Source: Bacillota bacterium (GTDB lineage Bacteria; Bacillota; Clostridia; Acetivibrionales; DSM-1351). Taken from it: a DNA stretch of 64,000 bases. Positions 28,849 to 37,049 of this stretch are shown here, piece by piece. The translations under genes and the position numbers were made by a program. Position 1 is the first letter of the stretch; each line of letters starts with the position of its first letter. The notes below the pieces were generated by a model. The model was not told where the DNA came from. It saw nothing but the letters and a program-made list of their open reading frames with translations, and made no database searches. The stretch is from NCBI GenBank assembly GCA_023400235.1, contig JAEXFI010000055.1, forward strand, positions 21,207 through 85,206, given 5' to 3'.

Positions 28849-30480
28849 CTAAAAGTCAAACTCCGCATCCAGCTCCGGCAGACCGCCTGTAAGACTGTCA
28901 TCCTTAATTCCGTTGCCTTCAATGCTCCTCGAAATCTTATATGAACCTTCAAACTTTTGACTGACCTGCTGGTTAAAGGACGTAATATATGCCTTTACTT
29001 CTGAGATGGACCAACCTCTGCTTAAAAGGTTGAATAGCCCAGGATAATCAAAATCATTTTGAGGCAGCCAGATAGAATTTCTTACATTAATAAAAATATA
29101 GTCAATCCAGTCTGCCGCCTCCTTTGCATTCATAGTACAGTGGGTCCACTCGAACTGGGAATTCCTGAGCTTATATTTATCCTTCAGCTCATGTACGGGT
29201 GTCATCAGATCATAATACCACAATTGGGTTCTGTAAAAGTCAGGCTGTGCTGTCTCGATAAAGTCAATAGTATCTTTTACAGTCTTATCTGTCTCACCGG
29301 GGAAGCCCACAATAAACGATGCATATGAAATAATGCCGTATTTTTTAAGAAGCTCCATCCCCCTGTAATAAGCTTCGATAGAAGTCTTTTTATTCATATT
29401 TTCAAGGATGCTCTGACTCCCTGATTCAATACCCAGAAAAACTCCTTCGCAGCCGGCTTCCTTCATAAGTAAAACAGTCTCTTCGTCGGCATATTGGCAT
29501 CTGAAATGACTATTCCATCTGAATTTATATTTCTTGTTTATAAATAATTTCAAAATTTCTTTAAATCTATTTACAGGTACATTGAATGTATCATCCACGA
29601 AATTCACACTGTTTATATGAGGCTGCAAAGCAATCAGATCAAGCTCTCTGCAGAGGTATTCAGGAGCGATGTAGGTATATTCTCCTGCATTGTGGGGAAA
29701 GCCGCAAAAGGCACAGGCAAAAGGACAGGATATGGCTGTTCTTACTGAAACCATTCTCCTTCCCATATCTTTAAAAAGCTTCCAGTCCACCAGGTTGTTT
29801 TCAAGGTCATTCTCCTCACGGCTGATTTTATTGAAAATATATGAATCAGCTTCCCTGTATATCAAATTATCAATGCTATTTAGGGAGGTGTTATTTTTTA
29901 TTGCATAAAGCAGCTTTGTCAGCGCAAGCTCACCCTGAGAGCTGTTTATGTAAAAATCCGCTCCTATCTGTTTCAGAAGATAAAGTGTGGAAGGCTGATC
30001 AAGGGACCTTATTTGATTGGCTATGAATGGACCTCCCAGGATAATCTTCACCTGCGTATCCCTGGATTTGATAAAATCCATTATCTCCAGGATTGGAAGT
30101 ACGGAAACATAATATGTAGTAGTTATGGCAATTGCCATAACTCTTCTTTGTAGAAGCATATCTGCCAAGTATTCCTTTTCTTCCTGAAAGGAGTTTATGA
30201 AATCGAAAGATAAGCCTTTACGATTAAGAAATGTTCCCAGGTATCCGATAGTGGCGCTGAAAATATTGTTATAATTCAACAAGCCATGCACATTGTCAGG
30301 AAACTGCCTGTTATAAACATCACTTAAGGAACACGCCTTGCCGTCTGACTCTATAAAGCTTAAATTCAAGTCACGGTATGCACCTGATCCCACTCCCATT
30401 TTTTTTATATTGTCCACGTATTCACTGAAAACCATCTGATTGTTCCCAATTAAGAGACAGTCAATTCTTTCGCCGTTCAA
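28849..30480 (-). CDS. Cobalamin-binding radical SAM enzyme (class B methyltransferase type)
   Basis: I chose TTG 30480 because AGGAG is 8 bases upstream; a GTG at 30489 is too close to that site. 543 residues: an N-terminal B12-binding-like Rossmann domain (to ~residue 220, with AIAITTTYYVSVLPILEIMDF and KIILGGPF), then a radical SAM core with CPFACAFC near residue 255, the FVDDTFNVP strand and GVFLGIESGS. The layout resembles PhpK-type P- or C-methyltransferases. It probably methylates an unactivated carbon of the peptide or a building block. Located between a lone C domain and the NRPS gene. Its last residues (DAEFDF) match the tail of that C-domain protein. Confidence 0.8.
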   Translation of the reverse strand: MNGERIDCLLIGNNQMVFSEYVDNIKKMGVGSGAYRDLNLSFIESDGKACSLSDVYNRQFPDNVHGLLNYNNIFSATIGYLGTFLNRKGLSFDFINSFQEEKEYLADMLLQRRVMAIAITTTYYVSVLPILEIMDFIKSRDTQVKIILGGPFIANQIRSLDQPSTLYLLKQIGADFYINSSQGELALTKLLYAIKNNTSLNSIDNLIYREADSYIFNKISREENDLENNLVDWKLFKDMGRRMVSVRTAISCPFACAFCGFPHNAGEYTYIAPEYLCRELDLIALQPHINSVNFVDDTFNVPVNRFKEILKLFINKKYKFRWNSHFRCQYADEETVLLMKEAGCEGVFLGIESGSQSILENMNKKTSIEAYYRGMELLKKYGIISYASFIVGFPGETDKTVKDTIDFIETAQPDFYRTQLWYYDLMTPVHELKDKYKLRNSQFEWTHCTMNAKEAADWIDYIFINVRNSIWLPQNDFDYPGLFNLLSRGWSISEVKAYITSFNQQVSQKFEGSYKISRSIEGNGIKDDSLTGGLPELDAEFDF

Positions 30481-30497
30481 CGTTACCACTCCTGTAT

Positions 30498-31898
30498 CTA
30501 TTCAAAGTTAAACTCCACATCCGCTGCTATCAAATCAGAATTATTACCTGCCGCTAATAAATCCTGTACAGATGAAGATAGTTGGTTTTTCATATATTCA
30601 AGTATTCCGGTGAATTCGTCGTTCACCCACCCGGCATCAAAATAAAATTTATGCCGGTTATAATTAATATTAACGGAACATGTTTCCTGCTTTCTTTTCA
30701 CATCCAGATACAGCTCATAATTTGCCAGCTCTCTGTAGTAAATATCCTTGATTGCAAATGGAAAATCCTCATAAGGAGCAAGCAGCTCCTCGGAATCTAT
30801 ATTGAAGTTTATGACCATAAAGTTATCATTTGTCTTTAGATTGGCACAGGCCATTATTTCTCCCAAGGATAAATAGCTGAATTTGGACGATCTTAGAATG
30901 TCACCCTGAATTTTTTTCAATAGTTCCAGAAAGCTCAAACTGCCGGGAATAAGCACAGGCACAGTGTTTACAAACAAACCGCAAATTTTTTCAACATTTT
31001 TCACATCAATCATTCTGCCTGATACTACACATCCCATAACGACATGACTTTTATAGTAGTTTTTAAGCACAAAAATGCCCCATGCCGCAAGTATGACAGT
31101 ATTATAAGTCACCTTTGCGTATAAGGCCATTTCCCTGACGATTCTATCCGAGTATTCAGATATCTGGATATTTGCAGATGCCATTTCTGCCTTTTCAGAC
31201 ACTTGCTCCTGATAAATCGGAGCTGAAGCCTCTTTTAGATAGAGACTCCAGTACTCTCTTGCCTTTTCATAATCCTGCCTTGCTATCCATTCCAGGTATA
31301 AGCTGTACTGGTAGTTGGTATTGTTGTGTACAAGGCTTTTCATGCGGCTGTAATACGCTGAAAAGAATTGCTTTTCAAGTTGCTTTACAGACCAGGCATC
31401 CATAATGATATGATGATAGGTACAAACTATTTTGTATCTGTTTTCACCCAGCTTCATAACCGCAATCCTGAAGGTTTCCTTTGCAATATCTATATTTTTG
31501 TCTGCATCATTTTCTATAAATTCATTAATCAGGTTCTCCTGGCCTTCCATGCCGGATAGGTCGATTACCTCCAGTTTGACGAGTCTTTTCCTTAAAAGTA
31601 TCTGACGCGGACTGTCAGGCTGAGGGCAATCATATATTGTCCTCAGAATTTCATTCTCTTCAATGAGCCTGTTAAAAGTGTATTCTAGTATTTCAAGGTC
31701 AAGCTCTCCTTCCACCAGGCAGACAGCCTGTTCAAGATAGGCCCTGTCCTTGCGGAGCATGTAATGGTACAGCATGCCCTGCTGTACAGGTGAGAGGGGC
31801 AAAACAGCCTGAAACTCATCTGAGTACCCTGTATCACTAATAATCTCCTTTGAACCTGAACCGGTTAAATATTGATTTTTATTTTCTGGTTTACACAT
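30498..31898 (-). CDS. Stand-alone NRPS condensation domain
   Basis: 466 residues of a single condensation domain: LSPVQQGMLYHYML at the start, HHIIMDAWSV (active-site HHxxxD with Ala after Asp, where Gly is usual), and FVNTVPVLIPG. The C-terminal extension ends DVEFNFE. It probably works in trans, perhaps linking an upstream carrier-bound chain (p-aminobenzoyl or Ser) to the NRPS, whose own first C domain lacks the catalytic half. It precedes the B12 radical SAM gene by 17 bases. Confidence 0.88.
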   Translation of the reverse strand: MCKPENKNQYLTGSGSKEIISDTGYSDEFQAVLPLSPVQQGMLYHYMLRKDRAYLEQAVCLVEGELDLEILEYTFNRLIEENEILRTIYDCPQPDSPRQILLRKRLVKLEVIDLSGMEGQENLINEFIENDADKNIDIAKETFRIAVMKLGENRYKIVCTYHHIIMDAWSVKQLEKQFFSAYYSRMKSLVHNNTNYQYSLYLEWIARQDYEKAREYWSLYLKEASAPIYQEQVSEKAEMASANIQISEYSDRIVREMALYAKVTYNTVILAAWGIFVLKNYYKSHVVMGCVVSGRMIDVKNVEKICGLFVNTVPVLIPGSLSFLELLKKIQGDILRSSKFSYLSLGEIMACANLKTNDNFMVINFNIDSEELLAPYEDFPFAIKDIYYRELANYELYLDVKRKQETCSVNINYNRHKFYFDAGWVNDEFTGILEYMKNQLSSSVQDLLAAGNNSDLIAADVEFNFE

Positions 31899-31932
31899 AT
31901 TTCACCACAAGCTTCTCACTTAAGAATAATTG

Positions 31933-32703
31933 TTATATTTTTTCAGCAATAACTGCAAACCCTCTGCCATCTATGTAGTTGGTATCAATTTCTACAACCT
32001 TGAAACCGCAATGCTTGAGCATTAATTCCAACTCACTGTGATATACATACCTATATACAATATTTACCTTGAATTCTTCCATAACCTTGCCTTTATTCAT
32101 CTTTGTATAGACAAAATCACAGTACTGAATCTGAGGGTAAAGGTCAACTGTATAATTTGTAGTCATTAGAAAAAGTTCACCGTTTTTTGTTCTGAATCTG
32201 GTACATTCACTAAGCTGTCTGTCATATATGATTTTCTCCATAGGCTGGAATATATCCAAATACAGCCTGCCGCCCTTATTCAGATTCCTGTTGCAGTTAT
32301 TCAGCAGTGTCAATTGCTGTTCCTGGTCTGCTATAGCTAAAAAGAGACCATCCGGGATGGCGATCATATTGTATAATTCGCTATGCTTGTATTCCAAAGC
32401 ATCCCCCAGAATAAGCGTTATATTGTCAGAAACATGCTTTTCCTCTTTTTCAAGCTTCTCCCGAACCACCTGGTGCATATATGGTGAAATATCAACACTA
32501 TGAATCTTATATCCCTCCCGGGCCAGTTGGATTGTCAGCATGCCGGTAGCAGTTCCAAATTCAAGCACCGGTCCCTCACATATCCTGGCCCCCTCCATAT
32601 AAAATGCATTCATCCTTTCCAGATTATTAATCTTTACTTTTCCAAAGGAAGGTGAATCATCATATATCCTTGCTAAAAATGAATCATAATCAATTTTTTT
32701 CAT
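31933..32703 (-). CDS. SAM-dependent methyltransferase
   Basis: 256 residues of a class I methyltransferase: motif I LEFGTATGMLTIQLA, the acidic motif II VDISPYM, and ILGDALEY. ATG 32703 behind GGGGG. Neighbours are the HemN-like radical SAM gene (18 bases) and the lone C domain, so N- or O-methylation of the peptide is likely. No fused NRPS partner; the substrate is unknown. Confidence 0.82.
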   Translation of the reverse strand: MKKIDYDSFLARIYDDSPSFGKVKINNLERMNAFYMEGARICEGPVLEFGTATGMLTIQLAREGYKIHSVDISPYMHQVVREKLEKEEKHVSDNITLILGDALEYKHSELYNMIAIPDGLFLAIADQEQQLTLLNNCNRNLNKGGRLYLDIFQPMEKIIYDRQLSECTRFRTKNGELFLMTTNYTVDLYPQIQYCDFVYTKMNKGKVMEEFKVNIVYRYVYHSELELMLKHCGFKVVEIDTNYIDGRGFAVIAEKI

Positions 32704-32721
32704 AGTAAACCCCCAGTTTTT

Positions 32722-33969
32722 TTATTTACTGTTAACAAGTTTCTTTTCTATATCAGCAAGCCCAAATATTCCTTCTATGGTTAATTCGAAGAAGCTGCCC
32801 ATATCTGTTGCATATCCATCTCTAATAAGTACTTCAAACAGTTCAAGTAGAATTTCGTATTTTTTACTTCCGTATTTATTCCTATAGTAAAGCTTTTCAA
32901 GCTTTTTCCCTCTAAGGCTGTATAGAAATTCTCTGACTAACTGCCCGGTTCCGTCAAGCTTTTCAACAAGTTTGGAGCAAGAGCCTCTTTCCCAACAGTT
33001 CTGTATGTATTCACCAATATTATCAACATTGGCTATTACATGATTTCTGTAATAGCTGTATGCTCCTGCACCTAATCCAATCCACTCTCCGCCGGATACT
33101 TGATTTACACTGTATTGGTAAGCGCGCTTTTTCTGATTGATGAAATGATACAGCATGTATTGCTCATAGCCGCAAGCCACAAGATACTTCTGGGCCTCCT
33201 CCAAGGTGTGCCTTTGGTCAGCCCGACTCAAAAAATTATCCTGATACTTTATGTAATTATCATAGAATACGGAATTGGGCTCTATTCTCAAAGGATAAAG
33301 TGAAACATGGTTAATGCCCAATTCTTTTGTAATATCAATGTCCCTAATGGTTGTATCCAGATTTGACATGGGTAAATTGCAAATAAGATCAATGCCTAAA
33401 GAATTAAACGGCTTCCCCGCCAAACTGTCGATTAAATCATATACCTGCTTGAAATTGTAACCTCGGTTGATGGTTTTCAATACGTGGTTGTCAAATGTCT
33501 GTATACCTATGTTTAATGAAACATTACCCAACGACGAAAGCAGATTCAGCTTTTCAGGAGTTAATGACAGGGGATTTGATTCAAATACGATCTCAATATC
33601 ATTCAAGTCACTTTTAAACCGGCTAAACGCCATTACTATTTCAAGGATTTGATGCTCCGAAAGCAGCGAAGGCGTTCCGCCCCCAAAATGGATACATTGG
33701 ATATGACAGAGTCTGAATAGATCCTGATAATATTCGATTTCCCTTTTCAGCGCCTGAATATAGGCTTCCATATCCAGACTGGTAAAATGTAAATCTGTAT
33801 CAATCGAACAGAAGAAACACCTTTTTTCACAAAAGGGAATATGAATATAAACATCTATATCCTGCCGTATGATACTACCTAGCTCAATATTGTTATCTCC
33901 CGGATTTGAAAATGGCTGAAAAGACAAGACTGAATTGCTATCTTCCTGTGATGTGTTATTTAACCGCAT
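32722..33969 (-). CDS. HemN/HemW-like radical SAM enzyme
   Basis: 415 residues; ATG 33969 is preferred (AGGAG 9 bases upstream) over GTG 33975. The radical SAM motif is CEKRCFFC near residue 48, followed by HFGGGTPSLL, ESNPLSLTPEK, GIQTFDNHVLKTINRGY and GLGAGAYSYYRN, all typical of the HemN/HemW family including its C-terminal domain. In natural-product clusters, family members act as class C radical SAM methyltransferases or cyclopropanases, and that is more likely here than haem work (inference). It lies between the two carrier proteins and a methyltransferase. Confidence 0.82.
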   Translation of the reverse strand: MRLNNTSQEDSNSVLSFQPFSNPGDNNIELGSIIRQDIDVYIHIPFCEKRCFFCSIDTDLHFTSLDMEAYIQALKREIEYYQDLFRLCHIQCIHFGGGTPSLLSEHQILEIVMAFSRFKSDLNDIEIVFESNPLSLTPEKLNLLSSLGNVSLNIGIQTFDNHVLKTINRGYNFKQVYDLIDSLAGKPFNSLGIDLICNLPMSNLDTTIRDIDITKELGINHVSLYPLRIEPNSVFYDNYIKYQDNFLSRADQRHTLEEAQKYLVACGYEQYMLYHFINQKKRAYQYSVNQVSGGEWIGLGAGAYSYYRNHVIANVDNIGEYIQNCWERGSCSKLVEKLDGTGQLVREFLYSLRGKKLEKLYYRNKYGSKKYEILLELFEVLIRDGYATDMGSFFELTIEGIFGLADIEKKLVNSK

Positions 33970-33981
33970 TTTCACCTACTC

Positions 33982-34212
33982 CTATGAACATATGTGTTCA
34001 TATAAATATTTTACTTTATCAAATTTTTTGTAAGACAAGTCATCATCTGTAAATTCCATATCATACTCTTCTTCTATGTCTATAACGAGCTTGACAAATT
34101 TGTAGGAGTCAAACCCCAAATCCTCTAAACTGCTTTCCATAGTTACAGTCAAACCCTCTTTAATATATTGACCGATTAATTCAATCAGTCTTTCTTCACT
34201 AATAATGTTCAA
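33982..34212 (-). CDS. Acyl/peptidyl carrier protein
   Basis: 76 residues; TTG start with GGAGG 7 bases upstream. A four-helix carrier with the phosphopantetheine serine in LGFDSYKFVKLV (DSY where DSL is common) and an acidic second helix (IDIEEEYDMEF). It lies 12 bases from the HemN-like gene. It could carry p-aminobenzoyl or a modified amino acid during radical SAM chemistry (inference). Confidence 0.88.
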   Translation of the reverse strand: MNIISEERLIELIGQYIKEGLTVTMESSLEDLGFDSYKFVKLVIDIEEEYDMEFTDDDLSYKKFDKVKYLYEHICS

Positions 34213-34296
34213 GTTACTACCTCCATTTATGTATTTTTATTAAGTTCCCAATGCTCATAACAACCGTTTGCTACATGAAAAGACACCTTTTATAAA

Positions 34297-34533
34297 TTAA
34301 GCGGTTTTGGTATTTTCCGAAACCATGTTTATAATATCTTCTACAAACTGATATCTTGTAAAAATCAAATTCTCGTCTTCCAAATCAATATTAAACTCTT
34401 TTTCTATCTGCACCAGAATATGTATCATGCTAATTGAATCAATTTTTGCATCCAGAAGACTGTCACCGGGCTTTACATTTTTTTTTGATACTTCATTTAT
34501 GATTCCAAGGGTTCTTTCGATGACCTGCTCCAT
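34297..34533 (-). CDS. Acyl/peptidyl carrier protein
   Basis: 78 residues; ATG with AAAGGAGGAG upstream. The phosphopantetheine serine is in AKIDSISMIHILV, and the acidic helix is QIEKEFNIDLEDE. It directly follows the stand-alone ligase (56 bases), so it is the most likely carrier loaded by it. The second carrier is next downstream. Confidence 0.9.
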   Translation of the reverse strand: MEQVIERTLGIINEVSKKNVKPGDSLLDAKIDSISMIHILVQIEKEFNIDLEDENLIFTRYQFVEDIINMVSENTKTA

Positions 34534-34589
34534 ATTACTCCTCCTTTCTTCCTTGGATTTTTTAAGGTTTGTATGGTTACTAACCCTGT

Positions 34590-36071
34590 TTACTGAACCT
34601 CTCTGCCAACATCATGTCTTCTTACCTTTCCGGATCTTGTTTTGGGCAGTTTCTCAATTACGGTTACTTCTTTAGGTATCTTGTGCATTGGCAGCTTTGT
34701 ATAACAAAATGACAATAATGCCTGCTTGTCTATTGTTGGCTCTGCAACAATGTAAGCAACAGGCACTTCGCCGCGTTCCTCATCCTTTTTCCCAATTACG
34801 ACGGCTTCCCGGATGCCCTGGAATTGGCATATTATATTTTCAATCTCCAAAGGGTTGATTTTTTTGCCGGAGGTGTTAATCATATTTTGCTTTCTGCTTT
34901 TTATATATACAGAACCATCCTCTGTCATATAACCCAGGTCATTTGTATTGAACCAGCCGTCTTCCAGGATTATTCCGGTTAAAGCCTTTTTATTTGTATC
35001 GTAATAACCCGGAGAGACAGTGTTTGATTTTACATATATCTCAAACAGCGGATGGTCGTCACCTTCATCGTTTATCTTCTCGCCTAATCTTACCTGCACG
35101 TTGGACAGAGGTGTACCTACGCTCAAAAGATTACCTTCATGCATGTTTTCATAAAGCGTGGTAATACCGCCCAGTTCGGACATCCCATACATATTGTTGA
35201 TTCTTATGCCTGTTTTGGTGTATATATTATTAACTATCTCACTGCTTATGACCCCTCCGGCAGAAAAAGCAATTCTTAAGTTCAACCTGTCCTCGCAGTT
35301 GTCCAGCAATAATTTGTAATGAATGGGCAATCCCACAAAAATCGAATATCCGTTATTATTCAATTCATTGTGCAGCTTATTGATAGTGGTAAATGGATTA
35401 ATGAATTTAACCGTGGCACCACTTGCGAAATAAGGAATACTGCCGCTTCCAAAGCCATATACATGGGAAAACGAGGCAGCACATAACACTTTGTCTTTCG
35501 AAGCAATACTGAAGGTTTCAATATTATTTATTGCATCTTTTAAAATATTGTCTTGTGTCCTCACAACTGCTTTGGGCATGTCTGTGGACCCGGATGAGAA
35601 AAATATGACCGCACCCTTTAAAGCCTTTTGATTGCATAGGCCTTTCCAGCTTCCATCCAGGCTTTGATGCTTATAAATAAATATGGGAGCATCCTTGATG
35701 CTGGTTCCGTATTCCAGTCTGTGGTATGGTGCCGACTTCACATCAATATTGAGGGCTGTATCCGTGATAAGGTAATCGGGAGAAAAGACTCCCAAATGTT
35801 TTTCCAATTCATATTCACTAAGGTTAGGGTCCATCATTAGCTGGATGCTTCCCATCTCACTGAGCGCACTAAATGAAAAAAAACCAAGATAGCTCTTCTT
35901 CAGCAGAACGGCTACACTGTTATCCGGCCCTAGTCCCGATTGGCAAAAGCCTTTTTTCAGTATTTCTACAAGCTCCAGATATTCCTGAAAAGAGATTTTC
36001 TTATCTTCATACTCAATTATTGTTTTGTCTTTACTTCCGGCGAATGCGTTTTTAATCATTTCACAGACCAT
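34590..36071 (-). CDS. Stand-alone AMP-dependent ligase, candidate p-aminobenzoate-carrier ligase
   Basis: 493 residues, ANL superfamily: P-loop FFSSGSTDMPKAV, ASFSHVYGFGSGSIP, MYGMSELGG, and the C-terminal LPKTRSGKVRRHD lysine. Its A4-A5 region looks like benzoate/aryl-CoA ligases rather than amino-acid adenylation domains (no FDxSVxE motif with the amino-binding Asp). It is next to two carrier-protein genes in a cluster that also makes p-aminobenzoate. Activating that acid and loading a carrier is the natural inference. It could instead act on another aryl or fatty acid. Confidence 0.75.
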   Translation of the reverse strand: MVCEMIKNAFAGSKDKTIIEYEDKKISFQEYLELVEILKKGFCQSGLGPDNSVAVLLKKSYLGFFSFSALSEMGSIQLMMDPNLSEYELEKHLGVFSPDYLITDTALNIDVKSAPYHRLEYGTSIKDAPIFIYKHQSLDGSWKGLCNQKALKGAVIFFSSGSTDMPKAVVRTQDNILKDAINNIETFSIASKDKVLCAASFSHVYGFGSGSIPYFASGATVKFINPFTTINKLHNELNNNGYSIFVGLPIHYKLLLDNCEDRLNLRIAFSAGGVISSEIVNNIYTKTGIRINNMYGMSELGGITTLYENMHEGNLLSVGTPLSNVQVRLGEKINDEGDDHPLFEIYVKSNTVSPGYYDTNKKALTGIILEDGWFNTNDLGYMTEDGSVYIKSRKQNMINTSGKKINPLEIENIICQFQGIREAVVIGKKDEERGEVPVAYIVAEPTIDKQALLSFCYTKLPMHKIPKEVTVIEKLPKTRSGKVRRHDVGREVQ

Positions 36072-36097
36072 TAATCACACTTCCTTTCCATTATCAA

Positions 36098-37027
36098 TTA
36101 CTTTGAGAATGCCACAATCAGCCTGTCTATAGTCTCATATTCCAGCGAGCAGATTTCCTCTATCAAGGTGCCTATCCTGTCTCTTTTTATTTGAAAGGTA
36201 TCAGTTATAAATGTCTTTAAGACTGACATGGCAAGTTTATCCCATAGCTCGCTTAACCTGTTTATATCACTAATCTCATCTTCCAGCCCGATTTTGTAAT
36301 CCGCGTCAAATCTGGTCAGCATCCAGGCATACAATATTCTGTATCGGGAAAAGCTTTTTAACTTACGTAATAAAATACTGGTGTAAAAGTCAGCACTATC
36401 GATTTCCCTTTTTATATCCATGTTAAATACATCCTGGGCAAACAGACGTCCTTCTGAAAGCAGGGAGGGAGTATCAATCCCCTTTAAATACCTTAGAAAT
36501 AATTCCTTTATGTCCAAGAGGCTTTTGCTTTTATTACGAAGCTGTATAAACCTTAGGTTTAAGGCTTTATTTATAAGCTCGTCTTTACTCAGAACACACT
36601 TTTGCAAATTAAAATATGGATCCTTGCAAAAGTAGTGTTCCTCATCCTCCGACATAACCAGATATGTATGTCCAACGTGATATTTGTGATAGTAATCCGT
36701 CCAGGGACAGTCATATATATCACAAGACACTATAACCGGTCTGGCTGCCCTCATTTCTCTGCCAATAAGCTGCTTTATAAAGGACACCTTCTCACCGGCA
36801 GGGGGTATGTCCACTATGTGGTAATCACACTGACTGTTGATTGGCATGGTGTCATCTTTTATCCAGCGTATGGTAAGGTTCTCCCCAACAGTTGTATTCT
36901 TTCTTTCGTAACGATACGTAAAGAAATCTATAAACAAGTAATCACCCTTCGTTTGTCCGTAATAATCGCTTAAATCTGTTATACAACTGAAATAGCAATC
37001 GTACAGGTTTTTATTTATTTCATCCAA
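36098..37027 (-). CDS. BtrH-like papain-fold acyltransferase (copy 2)
   Basis: 309 residues; TTG start with AAGGAG 8 bases upstream. Probable Cys C11 in YDCYFSCITDLSDYYG, a block matching the other copies (PVIVSCDIYDCPWTDYYHKYH), His in VGHTYLVMSEDE, and Asp in FCKDPYF. A helical C-terminal half of ~150 residues follows. It lies between the serine-type A-T didomain gene and the aryl ligase gene. Likely a carrier-dependent acyltransferase acting with one of these. Confidence 0.75.
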   Translation of the reverse strand: MDEINKNLYDCYFSCITDLSDYYGQTKGDYLFIDFFTYRYERKNTTVGENLTIRWIKDDTMPINSQCDYHIVDIPPAGEKVSFIKQLIGREMRAARPVIVSCDIYDCPWTDYYHKYHVGHTYLVMSEDEEHYFCKDPYFNLQKCVLSKDELINKALNLRFIQLRNKSKSLLDIKELFLRYLKGIDTPSLLSEGRLFAQDVFNMDIKREIDSADFYTSILLRKLKSFSRYRILYAWMLTRFDADYKIGLEDEISDINRLSELWDKLAMSVLKTFITDTFQIKRDRIGTLIEEICSLEYETIDRLIVAFSK

Positions 37028-37049
37028 TTTAGAATCTCCTTATATTGAT

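Noticed and set aside
32722..33969. HemN-like protein as oxygen-independent coproporphyrinogen oxidase
   Set aside because: The cluster motif lacks the fourth Cys of true HemN, and all neighbours are biosynthetic; a class C radical SAM role fits better, although a HemW-like role is not excluded.
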